A DNA stretch of 64,000 nt from Paracnuella aquatica (GTDB lineage Bacteria > Bacteroidota > Bacteroidia > Chitinophagales > Chitinophagaceae). The stretch covers positions 83,477 to 147,476 of the forward strand of contig NZ_QOWJ01000014.1 of NCBI RefSeq assembly GCF_003332885.2, given 5' to 3'. A program made the translations under genes and the position numbers. Positions within the stretch are counted from its first letter, which is position 1; each line of letters opens with the position of its first letter. Positions 52,523 through 60,633 of this stretch are shown here, piece by piece. Under the pieces are notes generated by a model. It did no database searches and was not told the DNA's origin. It saw nothing but the letters and a program-made list of their open reading frames with translations.

Positions 52523-53317
52523 ATGCTACAGGTAAGTGCATTATATATCTACCCGATCAAGTCGCTGGGCGGCATCTCCCTTACACATGCGCAGGTGACC
52601 GACCGTGGGCTGCAACTGGACCGGCGCTGGATGCTGGTAAATGAAGCGGGTGTTTTTTTGTCGCAGCGGCAATTGCCGCAAATGGCGTTGTTGCAGGTAA
52701 ATGTTGAACACGATGGACTAAGCGTGGTGCATAAAAAAACAGGTGCTTCGATTGCTATTCCATTTCAATTAAACATCCAAAATGAAACACCAGTAACGGT
52801 GTGGGACAGCCGAAGCACAGCGCATTTAGTCGGAGCAGCGTACGATGTGTGGTTTTCGGAGCAGTTGGGCGTAGCCTGCCGCCTGGTGCACATGCCCGAA
52901 AGCAATCCCATCCCGGTTGATCCGGAATATGCACACCGCGGCGAGGTTACTTCTTTTTCGGATGGCTACCCGTTTTTGCTTATTGGCCAATCATCGCTGG
53001 ATGAATTAAATAGCCGGCTTAAAGCACCTGTTCCCATGAACCGGTTCCGGCCAAACATCGTGGTTGCAGGTGCGGCGCCTTTTGCCGAAGACGGCTGGCA
53101 ACATTTTACCATTGGCGGCGTGCATTTTTACGGCGTAAAACGCTGCGGCCGATGCCTGGTTACTACCATCCGGCAAGATGAAGGCATTGCTGGAAAAGAG
53201 CCATTGCAAACGCTTGCCGGTTACCGGAAAGATGGCACTAAAATCTACTTTGGACAAAACTTATTGCACCAAGGCACTGGCACCATCAAAGTGGGCGATG
53301 CTGTGCAATTATTGTAA
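52523..53317 (+). CDS. MOSC-domain molybdenum-cofactor-binding protein (mARC-like)
   Basis: A 264-residue protein with the N-terminal MOSC beta-barrel (residues 1-120: MLQVSALYIYPIKSLGGISL, DRGLQLDRRWMLVNEAGVFL) and a C-terminal MOSC domain (about 130-264: RFRPNIVVAGAAPFAEDGW, KRCGRCLVTTI with the Cys that would ligate molybdenum). Such proteins carry the sulfurated molybdenum cofactor and reduce N-hydroxylated or similar compounds. The electron partner is not nearby. The start was set by the promoter box and the family N-terminus. Confidence 0.88.
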   Translation: MLQVSALYIYPIKSLGGISLTHAQVTDRGLQLDRRWMLVNEAGVFLSQRQLPQMALLQVNVEHDGLSVVHKKTGASIAIPFQLNIQNETPVTVWDSRSTAHLVGAAYDVWFSEQLGVACRLVHMPESNPIPVDPEYAHRGEVTSFSDGYPFLLIGQSSLDELNSRLKAPVPMNRFRPNIVVAGAAPFAEDGWQHFTIGGVHFYGVKRCGRCLVTTIRQDEGIAGKEPLQTLAGYRKDGTKIYFGQNLLHQGTGTIKVGDAVQLL

Positions 53318-53505
53318 AAGATTAAATGCCTATTACACGGTCGCCCCAAAAACAGCCGCCGCATTTTGTCCGATTGAGCCTACATTATCACGGACACCAG
53401 CCCGGTTTGTTTTAGCGCAATTGTTTTTACACAACAAACTATTAGACAGAAAGTCCTATTTATTCCGGTTTGATTATTGTGCCCACAACAGAAAAATGCA
53501 CAATA

Positions 53506-54396
53506 ATGAAATTCATTGAATCGAAAGATGCCACAACCGGCGAAACCGTAAACATTTCTTATAAAGACTACGGTAGCGGCAGGCCGGTGGTGCTGATCCA
53601 TGGCTGGCCCCTGAGCAAAGACATGTGGGAATACCAAATAGATGACCTGGTAGATGCCGGCCTGCGGGTGATTAAATACGACCGCCGTGGCTTTGGCAAA
53701 TCAGACAAGCCCTGGAATGGTTACGACTACGATTCGCTTACCGATGACCTGCATGCAGTGGTGGAAGGCCTTGACCTGAAAGATGCAGTGCTGGTTGGTT
53801 TTTCGATGGGTGGCGGCGAAGCCGTTCGGTACCTGAGCCGGTACGGTACAGAGCGGGTTTCGGGCTTAGTGCTGGTGAGTGCCGTTACTCCTTACCTGGT
53901 AAAAACGCCGGATAACGCCGAGGGTGTGGATGAATCTGTTTTTGCAGAAATGATGGAGCAGTTGAAAAAAGACCGCATTGCCTTCCTCGACGATTTTGGT
54001 AAAAAGTTTTTTAGCGTAAGCCTGATGCACCACCCGGTAAGCACACCGCTGCTTGAATACTACCGCAGTCTGGCGGCAGTGGCCCTGCCCCGCGCTACGC
54101 AGCAATGCGCTATTTCATTTGCACAAACCGATTTCCGCAACGATGTGCAAAACATTAATATTCCTACGCTCATCATTCATGGCGACGACGACAAAACCGT
54201 TCCCATTGATGCAAGTAGCGAACGCACTGCGAAAATGATCGCCGGCGCTGAGTTCAAAGTGTACGATGGTGCACCGCATGGGTTGTTTTACACGCATCGC
54301 GAACAACTGAATGAAGACCTGATCAATTTTTGCCGCAAGGGTACCACCCGGTATGCTGCAAACGAAACGCGGAGCACCAATAGCAGCCGCTATTAA
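53506..54396 (+). CDS. Alpha/beta-hydrolase, non-haem chloroperoxidase-like
   Basis: A 296-residue cytoplasmic hydrolase of the bromo/chloroperoxidase-like group. Signatures are PVVLIHGWPLSKDMWEYQ (oxyanion), VIKYDRRGFGKSDKP, the nucleophile elbow GFSMGGGEAVRYL, the acid in IHGDDDKTVPID and the base in YDGAPHGLFYTH. The halogenating activity reported for this family is usually a side reaction, and the natural role is probably an esterase. A 12-residue longer frame exists, but the family start is MKFIESKD. Confidence 0.88.
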   Translation: MKFIESKDATTGETVNISYKDYGSGRPVVLIHGWPLSKDMWEYQIDDLVDAGLRVIKYDRRGFGKSDKPWNGYDYDSLTDDLHAVVEGLDLKDAVLVGFSMGGGEAVRYLSRYGTERVSGLVLVSAVTPYLVKTPDNAEGVDESVFAEMMEQLKKDRIAFLDDFGKKFFSVSLMHHPVSTPLLEYYRSLAAVALPRATQQCAISFAQTDFRNDVQNINIPTLIIHGDDDKTVPIDASSERTAKMIAGAEFKVYDGAPHGLFYTHREQLNEDLINFCRKGTTRYAANETRSTNSSRY

Positions 54397-54465
54397 TGTG
54401 CTTTAAATAAAACGAGAATTGTGGCTTAGACAAAAATGTTGTTTAAGAGAGTGGATGGTGGTGAT

Positions 54466-54501
54466 AAAAAAAGGGTTGCTCTTTTGGAGCAACCCTTTTT
54501 T
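54466..54501. terminator. Bidirectional terminator
   Basis: AAAAAAGGGTTGCTC and GAGCAACCCTTTTTT arms around a short TTTTG loop. It serves the hydrolase (plus) and the beta-barrel gene (minus). Confidence 0.9.
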
Positions 54502-54537
54502 CGTAGGCAATAAAAAGAGCCTATACTGATTTATATT

Positions 54538-55083
54538 TTACTGCAAACGAACACCCACGCCTAAAGTTACCGCATCGGTGTGCGATTTGGCGGACGAAGT
54601 AGTGGTGTTACCATTGGCACTCATTGTAGCGTTGCTTTGGTAGCCAAAATAATTGTATTTGGCATGCACATAAATAGCTGTGTTGGGCCGCACCGGGAAA
54701 TCAAACGCAAGACCGGCGCCACCATAAAAACCGCCTTTCACTTCTGATTTTACAGAAACATTTCCGGCACTAGCGGAAGAAGAAGTTTTGTAAAAATTAT
54801 AGCCTGGCTGCAACAGGAGCGATGCACGCTGATCGATGCGGATGCGTAGGTCGCCGTAAACCGGCAACTGCGGCTTTTTTACATCTTTTTGCCACAGCGG
54901 CATAAAGCCAACGCCTACCGTCAGGAAGTCATTCATTTGGCCGTTAAAACCAAGTGACGCACCATAAGCAAATGCTTCCGACTTAAAATAATAACCACCC
55001 ACTCCACCAATTTCGAGGTAAGGTTTTTTCTGAGCCTGGCTAAACAAGGGCGCAACTAAAAGGAGCAACAGCAATTTTCGCAT
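54538..55083 (-). CDS. Outer-membrane beta-barrel (porin-family) protein
   Basis: A 181-residue exported protein with signal peptide MRKLLLLLLVAPLFSQAQ and alternating amphipathic strands ending LGVGVRLQ. Strands include YLEIGGVGGYYFK, YGASLGFNG, LTVGVGFMPLW, VYGDLRIRI, GGFYGGAGLAFDFP and AIYVHAKYNYFGYQ, in keeping with an eight-stranded OmpX/OmpA-like barrel. No enzymatic or binding role is evident. Confidence 0.75.
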   Translation of the reverse strand: MRKLLLLLLVAPLFSQAQKKPYLEIGGVGGYYFKSEAFAYGASLGFNGQMNDFLTVGVGFMPLWQKDVKKPQLPVYGDLRIRIDQRASLLLQPGYNFYKTSSSASAGNVSVKSEVKGGFYGGAGLAFDFPVRPNTAIYVHAKYNYFGYQSNATMSANGNTTTSSAKSHTDAVTLGVGVRLQ

Positions 55084-55205
55084 AAGGATGATGTTTAGTT
55101 TTAAAAATGGATGGAATTGAGCTTAAAAAATTTCGACCGGCAAGATGTTGCAAGTTGCGTGTAGTGCCATGCACCGTTTTTATAATTCGATGTTAAGACT
55201 GCATA

Positions 55206-55236
55206 AAAAAACGGCTGCTCTTTTAGAACAACCGTT
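55206..55236 (-). terminator. Terminator after the tRNA pair
   Basis: AAACGG and TTG arms pair imperfectly with CAG and CCGTTT on the minus strand, followed by a T tract. It lies 27 bases after tRNA-Leu. Confidence 0.65.
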
Positions 55237-55263
55237 TCAGCTTTGCGCCGCATTACCGGCTTG

Positions 55264-55349
55264 TGCCCCAGGCGGGACTTGAACCCGCACTTGCATTGCT
55301 GCAAACAGGATTTTAAGTCCTGCGTGTCTACCAATTTCACCACCAGGGC
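55264..55349 (-). tRNA. tRNA-Leu (anticodon TAA)
   Basis: An 86-base class II tRNA. The acceptor GCCCTGG pairs with CTGGGGC (two wobbles), with discriminator A. The anticodon stem CAGGA/TCCTG encloses TAA in the loop. A long variable arm and the T-loop GGTTCAAGTCC are present. CCA is not encoded. The downstream gene of a two-tRNA unit with tRNA-Gly. Confidence 0.93.
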
Positions 55350-55395
55350 CCCTAAAAAAAAATCCACCCTGCAATTAGGATGGATTCTTTTATGG

Positions 55396-55468
55396 AGCGG
55401 AAGACGAGGTTCGAACCCGCGACCTCAACCTTGGCAAGGTTGCGCTCTACCAGCTGAGCTACTTCCGC
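55396..55468 (-). tRNA. tRNA-Gly (anticodon GCC)
   Basis: A 73-base tRNA, GCGGAAG acceptor pairing with CTTCCGC. The anticodon stem CAACC/GGTTG encloses GCC. The T-arm is GCGGGTTCGAACCTCGT. A CCA sequence follows at 55393-55395. It is co-transcribed with tRNA-Leu 46 bases downstream. Confidence 0.95.
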
Positions 55469-55554
55469 GTATTTTGTAAGAACTGTTTGTTTATCGTTGG
55501 GGTTGCAAATATAAGAGGCTTTTTTTTCTCGCCAACTTTTTTTGCAACTTTTTT

Positions 55555-55773
55555 TTACTTGTAAGTCGGCGTGTATTTCGAGCTCTCTGTTACTGTGCCA
55601 TCAACACGCTCATAACGCTGCGTATACAAGCGGCCGCATGTGCCCAACATGAATGCAAGCAGGCAAAAAACCGACAGGTAAAAAATGAATGCAGAAGAAG
55701 AAACCCAGTTGTGCGTAAAGTCGCGGTCCTGTACTTTTTCTAATTCTTCGTGGTATTCGTTTTGCAAATCCAT
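55555..55773 (-). CDS. Small single-pass membrane protein
   Basis: A 72-residue protein with one hydrophobic helix (FIFYLSVFCLLAFMLGTC, about residues 29-46) between a charged N-terminus (MDLQNEYHEELEKVQDRDF) and a polar C-terminus. I do not recognise a family. A perfect promoter box (TATTTTTG) lies at 55790-55797, which supports that the gene is real. The function is unknown. Confidence 0.65.
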   Translation of the reverse strand: MDLQNEYHEELEKVQDRDFTHNWVSSSAFIFYLSVFCLLAFMLGTCGRLYTQRYERVDGTVTESSKYTPTYK

Positions 55774-55789
55774 ATTGCTAATTGTGGTG

Positions 55790-55797
55790 CAAAAATA
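55790..55797 (-). promoter_or_regulatory. TAnnTTTG -7 box of the small membrane protein gene
   Basis: TATTTTTG on the minus strand gives a leader of about 10 bases. Confidence 0.6.
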
Positions 55798-55828
55798 AGG
55801 GGGCTGTAAAAACCATCAAAAACTATTG

Positions 55829-56860
55829 TCAACTTTTTACAACTTCTGAAAACTTTTTCTTTGCCAGCACAAAATGCTGCCACACCAAATTGCGCCGCAA
55901 CACGCCCTGCAACTGCGTTAGCGGCTTGCGCCGCACCGGCACCCATTGCCGCGATCCGAAGAATACCCAACGGGCAAATGCAATATGTGCTTTTACAATG
56001 GCAATAAAATATCCGCCGTCGCCCGAAAGCAAACCCTTCCATGCCGATAAAGCATCAAGCATTTGCCGGAATGGGATCTTCCACCACTTTTCAGACCAGG
56101 GCAGGTTTTTGGCCAACATAATTTGATTGTTGCGGAAGTTGAGAAATGTTTTGCGTGAGTTGCCCCGGGGTAATGTGCCGCCGCCCACATGATACACTAC
56201 AGACTGCGGGCAGCAATACAATTTTTTACCCATCAGTTGCAGCCGCCAGCACAGGTCGATCTCTTCCTGGTGTGCAAAAAAATATTCATCAAAGCCACCA
56301 GCTGCATGAAAATCGGCACTACGAATCAACAGCGCTGCGCCACTGGCCCAAAACACTTGTTGTGGGTTATCATACTGACCTTTATCGTACTCGCAATAAT
56401 CAAACACACGGCCCCGTGCAAAAGGGTAACCGTATGCATCGAGCCACCCGCCTGCAGCACCGGCATATTCAAATACATCTTTATTTTTGTACGCCAAAAT
56501 TTTAGGTTGGCATGCGGTGTTGTTTGGGTGTTGCTCCAGCAGCTGCACCATAGGTTGTAACCAACCCGGTGTTACTTCCACGTCCGAATTAAGGAGCATG
56601 TAATAATCCGCATCTATTTTTTTCAATGCCTCATTATAGCCTTTTGCAAAACCAAAGTTTTCGGAAAGCGGCAACAACATCACTTCGGGAAAATGGGTTT
56701 GTAAATATTGCAGCGAATCATCGGATGAAGCATTGTCTGCCACCACTATTTGCAGGCGTTCGTACCCCGACCGGATGACCGAGGGCAGAAACTGTTGCAG
56801 GTGATGCCTGCCGTTCCAGTTTAAAATAACAAGTGCCACCAGGGGCGGTTGTTGCGGCAT
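55829..56860 (-). CDS. Family 2 glycosyltransferase
   Basis: A 343-residue glycosyltransferase that transfers a sugar from a nucleotide-activated donor to a glycan or lipid acceptor. The GT-A fold is shown by LVALVILNWNGRHHLQQFLP, VVADNASSDDSL (donor Asp), YYMLLNSDVEVTPGWL (DxD-like metal site), WASGAALLIRSADF and EEIDLCWRLQLMGKKLY. The C-terminal part is basic with one hydrophobic helix and is probably membrane-associated. A TATCTTCG box (56865-56872) ends four bases before the chosen ATG, which decides the start. Confidence 0.88.
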   Translation of the reverse strand: MPQQPPLVALVILNWNGRHHLQQFLPSVIRSGYERLQIVVADNASSDDSLQYLQTHFPEVMLLPLSENFGFAKGYNEALKKIDADYYMLLNSDVEVTPGWLQPMVQLLEQHPNNTACQPKILAYKNKDVFEYAGAAGGWLDAYGYPFARGRVFDYCEYDKGQYDNPQQVFWASGAALLIRSADFHAAGGFDEYFFAHQEEIDLCWRLQLMGKKLYCCPQSVVYHVGGGTLPRGNSRKTFLNFRNNQIMLAKNLPWSEKWWKIPFRQMLDALSAWKGLLSGDGGYFIAIVKAHIAFARWVFFGSRQWVPVRRKPLTQLQGVLRRNLVWQHFVLAKKKFSEVVKS

Positions 56861-56864
56861 GGGG

Positions 56865-56872
56865 CGAAGATA
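56865..56872 (-). promoter_or_regulatory. Variant TAnnTTCG -7 box of the glycosyltransferase gene
   Basis: TATCTTCG on the minus strand, four bases before the ATG at 56860. One base differs from TAnnTTTG. Confidence 0.45.
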
Positions 56873-56896
56873 TGAGGGAATATAGGTTTGGGCCAA

Positions 56897-57263
56897 AACT
56901 GGCAGAACCTAACGGTGGATTGATGTAAAAGGTAAGCGCTTTACATTTTGATCGCTTCTGGTTGATGCATCGATCAATCCTCAATTTTCCATGAACTTGA
57001 ACAGATTTTTAACTGCTTTTATTATTAAAAATTGTAGGACCATTGGCATTTTAGCATGTTGCTTACTCAAACAAATTCGTTTGCATTTATGAAAAGAGCA
57101 ATGCTTTTCAATTCAATTGCAGTTTTGAAACAACAAGAATGAGCCAGCACAATAAAATAGTATAGAAACATTTGTACAAGCTAGACTTATAACGCCGCTA
57201 CATACAGTTGCCGGCTTCGTTTTCATATTTAAAAATTCTCATTCCTTCGCCGCGAGGGTTACT
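56897..57263. other. Intergenic stretch, no gene seen
   Basis: An AT-rich stretch between the divergent glycosyltransferase and histidine kinase. TGTAAA near 56925 and TTTACA near 56939 form a loose dyad. Nothing else was recognised. Confidence 0.45.
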
Positions 57264-57274
57264 TATTTTCGTTC

Positions 57275-58450
57275 ATGCTTTCTACCCTTTTTAATTGGCG
57301 CCTGGTGCTGGCCCTGATTGCCATCCTGATTGTGAGTGGCACCATTGGGTATTCGAGATACCTGGCTAAAAAAATTGAAAACGAAGAGCGGCAAAAGGTG
57401 GAGCAATGGGTGCAGGCAGGCACATTTATCAACAACCCATCGAACACCGACGTGGGCCTTGCCTTCCACATCATTCAGCATACCGATGTACCCATCATTG
57501 AAACCACGGAACGCGACAGCATTACCGCATGGACCAACCTCGACTCGACAAATGTTGCTGCAGGCTGGCTACCCTCCGATAGTTTGCGTGTAGCGCATTA
57601 CAATACTTACCTGCGTGCAAAGCTACGTTCGTTTAAGTCGGCCAACACGCCGATTGAACTGACGCTGGACAGTACACACCACAACCGGTACTACTACGGT
57701 CCGACGCCGCTGCTGCAGGAAGTAAGGTATTACCCGCTGATACAATTAGGCATAGTGGGGTTGTTCATCATTATCGTCATTATGCTACTCCGCTCCTCTT
57801 ACCTCAGCACACAAAACCATTTGTGGGCAGGCATGGCCAAGGAAACTGCACACCAACTGGGCACACCGGTCAGTTCGCTGGAAGGCTGGCTGGAAATTTT
57901 GCGCGACATACCGGGCACCGAAACGGTGGTGCCTGAACTCGAAAAAGATGTGCAGCGTTTACAACTTGTTTCGGACCGCTTTGGCAAAATTGGCAGCAAG
58001 CCCAAACTCGAACCGCGCAACCTGGTAGAGCAAGTGGGCGGCATGATGGACTATGTGCGGAAGCGGGCTCCGGGCAAATTGCAATTCACATTAAATACGC
58101 AACAGAAAACCTCCGTCATCGTGCCGCTTTCGCCGCCCCTGTTCGACTGGGTGATGGAAAACCTGCTGAAGAATGCACTAGATGCGATGGAAGGCCGCGG
58201 CAGCATCACCGTTGATTTGCAGGAAGGTGACAACGAAGTGATCATTGATGTAACAGATACCGGCAAAGGCATTTCGCGACAAAATATCGGTAATGTGTTC
58301 CGGCCGGGATTTACTACTAAAAAGCGTGGATGGGGCCTGGGGCTGAGTCTTTCCAAGCGGATTGTGGAGCAATACCATGGCGGCTCGCTGAGTGTGAAAA
58401 ATTCTGAGCCAGGAAAAGGAACAACTTTTCGGGTTGTTTTAAAAAAATAA
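57275..58450 (+). CDS. Sensor histidine kinase, orphan
   Basis: A 391-residue membrane histidine kinase. Two transmembrane helices (about residues 8-28 and 152-172) enclose an extracytoplasmic sensing domain of about 120 residues. The H-box is AKETAHQLGTPVSSLEGWLE, the N-box ENLLKNALDAMEG, and the ATP-lid motifs are DTGKGISRQNIGNVFRPGFT and GWGLGLSLSKRIVEQYHGG. No response regulator is adjacent. TATTTTCG at 57264-57271 may be its promoter, ending three bases before the ATG. Its stop lies 59 bases before tRNA-Leu(GAG). Confidence 0.9.
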   Translation: MLSTLFNWRLVLALIAILIVSGTIGYSRYLAKKIENEERQKVEQWVQAGTFINNPSNTDVGLAFHIIQHTDVPIIETTERDSITAWTNLDSTNVAAGWLPSDSLRVAHYNTYLRAKLRSFKSANTPIELTLDSTHHNRYYYGPTPLLQEVRYYPLIQLGIVGLFIIIVIMLLRSSYLSTQNHLWAGMAKETAHQLGTPVSSLEGWLEILRDIPGTETVVPELEKDVQRLQLVSDRFGKIGSKPKLEPRNLVEQVGGMMDYVRKRAPGKLQFTLNTQQKTSVIVPLSPPLFDWVMENLLKNALDAMEGRGSITVDLQEGDNEVIIDVTDTGKGISRQNIGNVFRPGFTTKKRGWGLGLSLSKRIVEQYHGGSLSVKNSEPGKGTTFRVVLKK

Positions 58451-60283
58451 ATACATTTGCCACCCTAACGGGAAATGCAGGGGTTCAAACAACTGTTTTC
58501 CTGATGGCTGCCCAGGTGTTGAAACTGGTAGACAAGCCACTTTGAGGTGGTGGTGTTCGCAAGGACGTGCTGGTTCGAATCCAGTCCTGGGCACAGAATC
58601 GGATAACAAGTGATCTTCTTCAAGATCACTTGTTTCTTTTTGTGCTAAAATCCGCTTCCCGCCTGCTATTGCGCGGAACAGCTCATTCACTCGTTCGGTT
58701 CGAACTCGATCATTTTCCTTGCTATACTTCACTCCTTGAGGAAACACCAGGTATTGCAATCTCCTTTTCTCATCAAAATCACTGGAAGCCCACATTTTAC
58801 TGATGTTTTCAGCAATTTGGAGCCCCTTTTTTACAGCCAAATCTAGGTTCGAACTCTCAAAAGCACTTTTCTTTAGTTCCCCTTCAATTTGTCCCTCCTC
58901 CTCCATGTATTTCTGGGCATACTTCTCATACATGACCTTGGTGATCTCGCCCAGTACAAACCGCTCTTCTATTTTTTCCAGCAGGTTCTTGGTTTCACTC
59001 AAGCTTTTTTTCAGCCGGATGCTTTCCTCCAATACATCTGAGAGCTTTTCCTTTAGCTTCTCCTTGATCAGCACTTCCAACTTTTCCCTGTATTCACTGC
59101 GGTATTCAAAGTTTTTAAGCATTGCTTCAAAGCGCTCATTCATCTGTGATGCACGCACGTTTACGGCAGGACCATTCCCCCTGGTCTTATAATACCAGAT
59201 CCCCTTAGTGCTATATCCTGTAAAAGCAGCTCCACTTCCTTCATCTATTGCAAATACCTTGAGGGGCAGGTCTTCCTTTTTATGCTCTTTTGCAATACCT
59301 GCATTTACTGCTGCTTGCAGCATATCATTTGCCTTTAAAAATGTCTTCAGGTCAATTAGTGCTGGATGCTTTCCTTTTACCAATGCTCCCTTTAGCAAAC
59401 TACCGGTTACGTATCCTGCATAAAATGGATTGGACATCACCCAGCGGAAGTTTTTTTCTGTGAGCCTGAGTCCCCGCACTTTTAATCTTTCGATGATTTC
59501 TTTATTGGTAAGTGCGCCTTCTGCTTTCCACTTAAACGCTTTTTTGATCAGTTCACCTTCTTCAGTAATGACATATTGGTGATCACATGCTCTGTGTTTT
59601 GGCTTTAGGTTACGATAGCCCATAGGTGTGGCATAAGGCCAGTACCCCTTCAGCATGATCTCCCTGGTATTTACCGAGGTTCGATTGCTGCGCTGATCAT
59701 TGTCATAGTGGTTAAAGAGGTGAAAGAAGTTTTCCTGTAGCCTGCCTGAAGGAGTGGAACTATCAATATCCTGGGATATGGACTTTACCGTCACTCCTGT
59801 CTTTCTTAATTCATCAGATAGTTGTGCTGCGGCAGGGCCGGTTCTGGAAAACCGGTCATAGTTATATACAATGATAAAGGCTACTTCCTTGTCCCGCTTC
59901 ACATATTGCAGCATACGCTGGAACTCTTTACGACCATCAGTCTTTGCCGATTCATAAGTTCCGCCAAAGAACTCCTTTACCTGTATGCCCATCCTTTGGG
60001 CGTATTCCTTACAGAGCTTTAGCTGTATTTGCAGAGAGGAGTTGTTTTCTGCCTGCTCCTGAGAGGATACTCGGGTATAGATCACCCCCATCCTTTTCTG
60101 GCGAGGTTGGGGACCTGCATACTGCTTTTTTGTTGTTTTTTCCAGAAGTGATTCTAAAGCACCCTTGGTGCTGGCCTCACTGCTATTTTGGGTATTCGGA
60201 CCTGTTTGCATATGGGTATAGGTCGGGGTTAGGTTTACGGTTAGGTATTCTTTTTCTTTTTCGGTAATAAGGGTAGCTGCCAT
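58439..60283 (-). CDS. Large serine recombinase (element integrase)
   Basis: Catalyses site-specific recombination, presumably integration and excision of the element. The resolvase domain (about residues 64-215) has GVIYTRVSSQEQAE with the probable nucleophile S73 and YNYDRFSRTGPAAAQL. A Recombinase domain (about 220-335: LKGYWPYATPMGYRN, NKEIIERLKVRGLRL, NPFYAGYVTGSL) and a coiled coil (about 395-480) follow. The last roughly 50 residues are encoded antisense through the tRNA-Leu terminator, the tRNA itself and the end of the histidine kinase gene, so the native C-terminus is probably shorter or different in the free form. It may start at MQTGPNT instead (residue 25). Confidence 0.88.
   Translation of the reverse strand: MAATLITEKEKEYLTVNLTPTYTHMQTGPNTQNSSEASTKGALESLLEKTTKKQYAGPQPRQKRMGVIYTRVSSQEQAENNSSLQIQLKLCKEYAQRMGIQVKEFFGGTYESAKTDGRKEFQRMLQYVKRDKEVAFIIVYNYDRFSRTGPAAAQLSDELRKTGVTVKSISQDIDSSTPSGRLQENFFHLFNHYDNDQRSNRTSVNTREIMLKGYWPYATPMGYRNLKPKHRACDHQYVITEEGELIKKAFKWKAEGALTNKEIIERLKVRGLRLTEKNFRWVMSNPFYAGYVTGSLLKGALVKGKHPALIDLKTFLKANDMLQAAVNAGIAKEHKKEDLPLKVFAIDEGSGAAFTGYSTKGIWYYKTRGNGPAVNVRASQMNERFEAMLKNFEYRSEYREKLEVLIKEKLKEKLSDVLEESIRLKKSLSETKNLLEKIEERFVLGEITKVMYEKYAQKYMEEEGQIEGELKKSAFESSNLDLAVKKGLQIAENISKMWASSDFDEKRRLQYLVFPQGVKYSKENDRVRTERVNELFRAIAGGKRILAQKETSDLEEDHLLSDSVPRTGFEPARPCEHHHLKVACLPVSTPGQPSGKQLFEPLHFPLGWQMYLFF
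58510..58593 (+). tRNA. tRNA-Leu (anticodon GAG), attachment site of the element
   Basis: An 84-base class II tRNA. The acceptor GCCCAGG pairs with CCTGGGC, discriminator A. The anticodon stem CCACT/GGTGG (one wobble) holds GAG. The T-arm is GCTGGTTCGAATCCAGT. No CCA is encoded. It is intact, so the element restores its 3' end. Confidence 0.93.
58605..58640 (+). terminator. tRNA-Leu(GAG) terminator inside the recombinase gene
   Basis: AACAAGTGATCTT and AAGATCACTTGTT form a perfect stem around CTTC, then TTCTTTTTG. The hairpin lies in the coding region of the recombinase on the other strand, so the element supplies the tRNA terminator. Confidence 0.85.
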
Positions 60284-60328
60284 TTAAAGCTACTGCTACC
60301 AAAACTGTGTAACAAATAGTGTTATTTG

Positions 60329-60505
60329 CTATGGCTTTTCTGCTTTCAACAGCTGTTCCACTATCAAATCAGCAAACAACTCCAGTTGTTCTTCTAGGCT
60401 CAGTGAGCCGTAGCCTTTTACATCACCATCATTAATGGTTGCTTTACTAGTTGGGCGTTTAGCTTGTTGTTCTTTATTTACATAGGGTACTTCTTTAGTG
60501 TTCAT
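60329..60505 (-). CDS. Small element protein of unknown function
   Basis: A 58-residue protein starting MNTKEVPYVNKEQQAKRP. The C-terminal half (SLSLEEQLELFADLIVEQLL) is a predicted amphipathic helix, a pattern often seen in small proteins near Bacteroidota recombinases. GGGAG lies just before the ATG and supports this start over a longer frame. It is 45 bases upstream of the recombinase gene and likely in one operon with it. It could be an integrase accessory factor, which is inference from position only. Confidence 0.6.
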   Translation of the reverse strand: MNTKEVPYVNKEQQAKRPTSKATINDGDVKGYGSLSLEEQLELFADLIVEQLLKAEKP

Positions 60506-60633
60506 TTGTGCTCCCGTGTACTTTGTGCGGGGCTTACCTGAGGTAATCAGAATAAGCCTCTTTTCCACTTGCCGGGATTTCACCATCGGCCCGGATGTAT
60601 ACCGGAACCATTTATATTCTTACATGTCTTTTC

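Noticed and set aside
55101-55479. Open frames over the tRNA pair on both strands
   Set aside because: They are translations of tRNA-Leu and tRNA-Gly.
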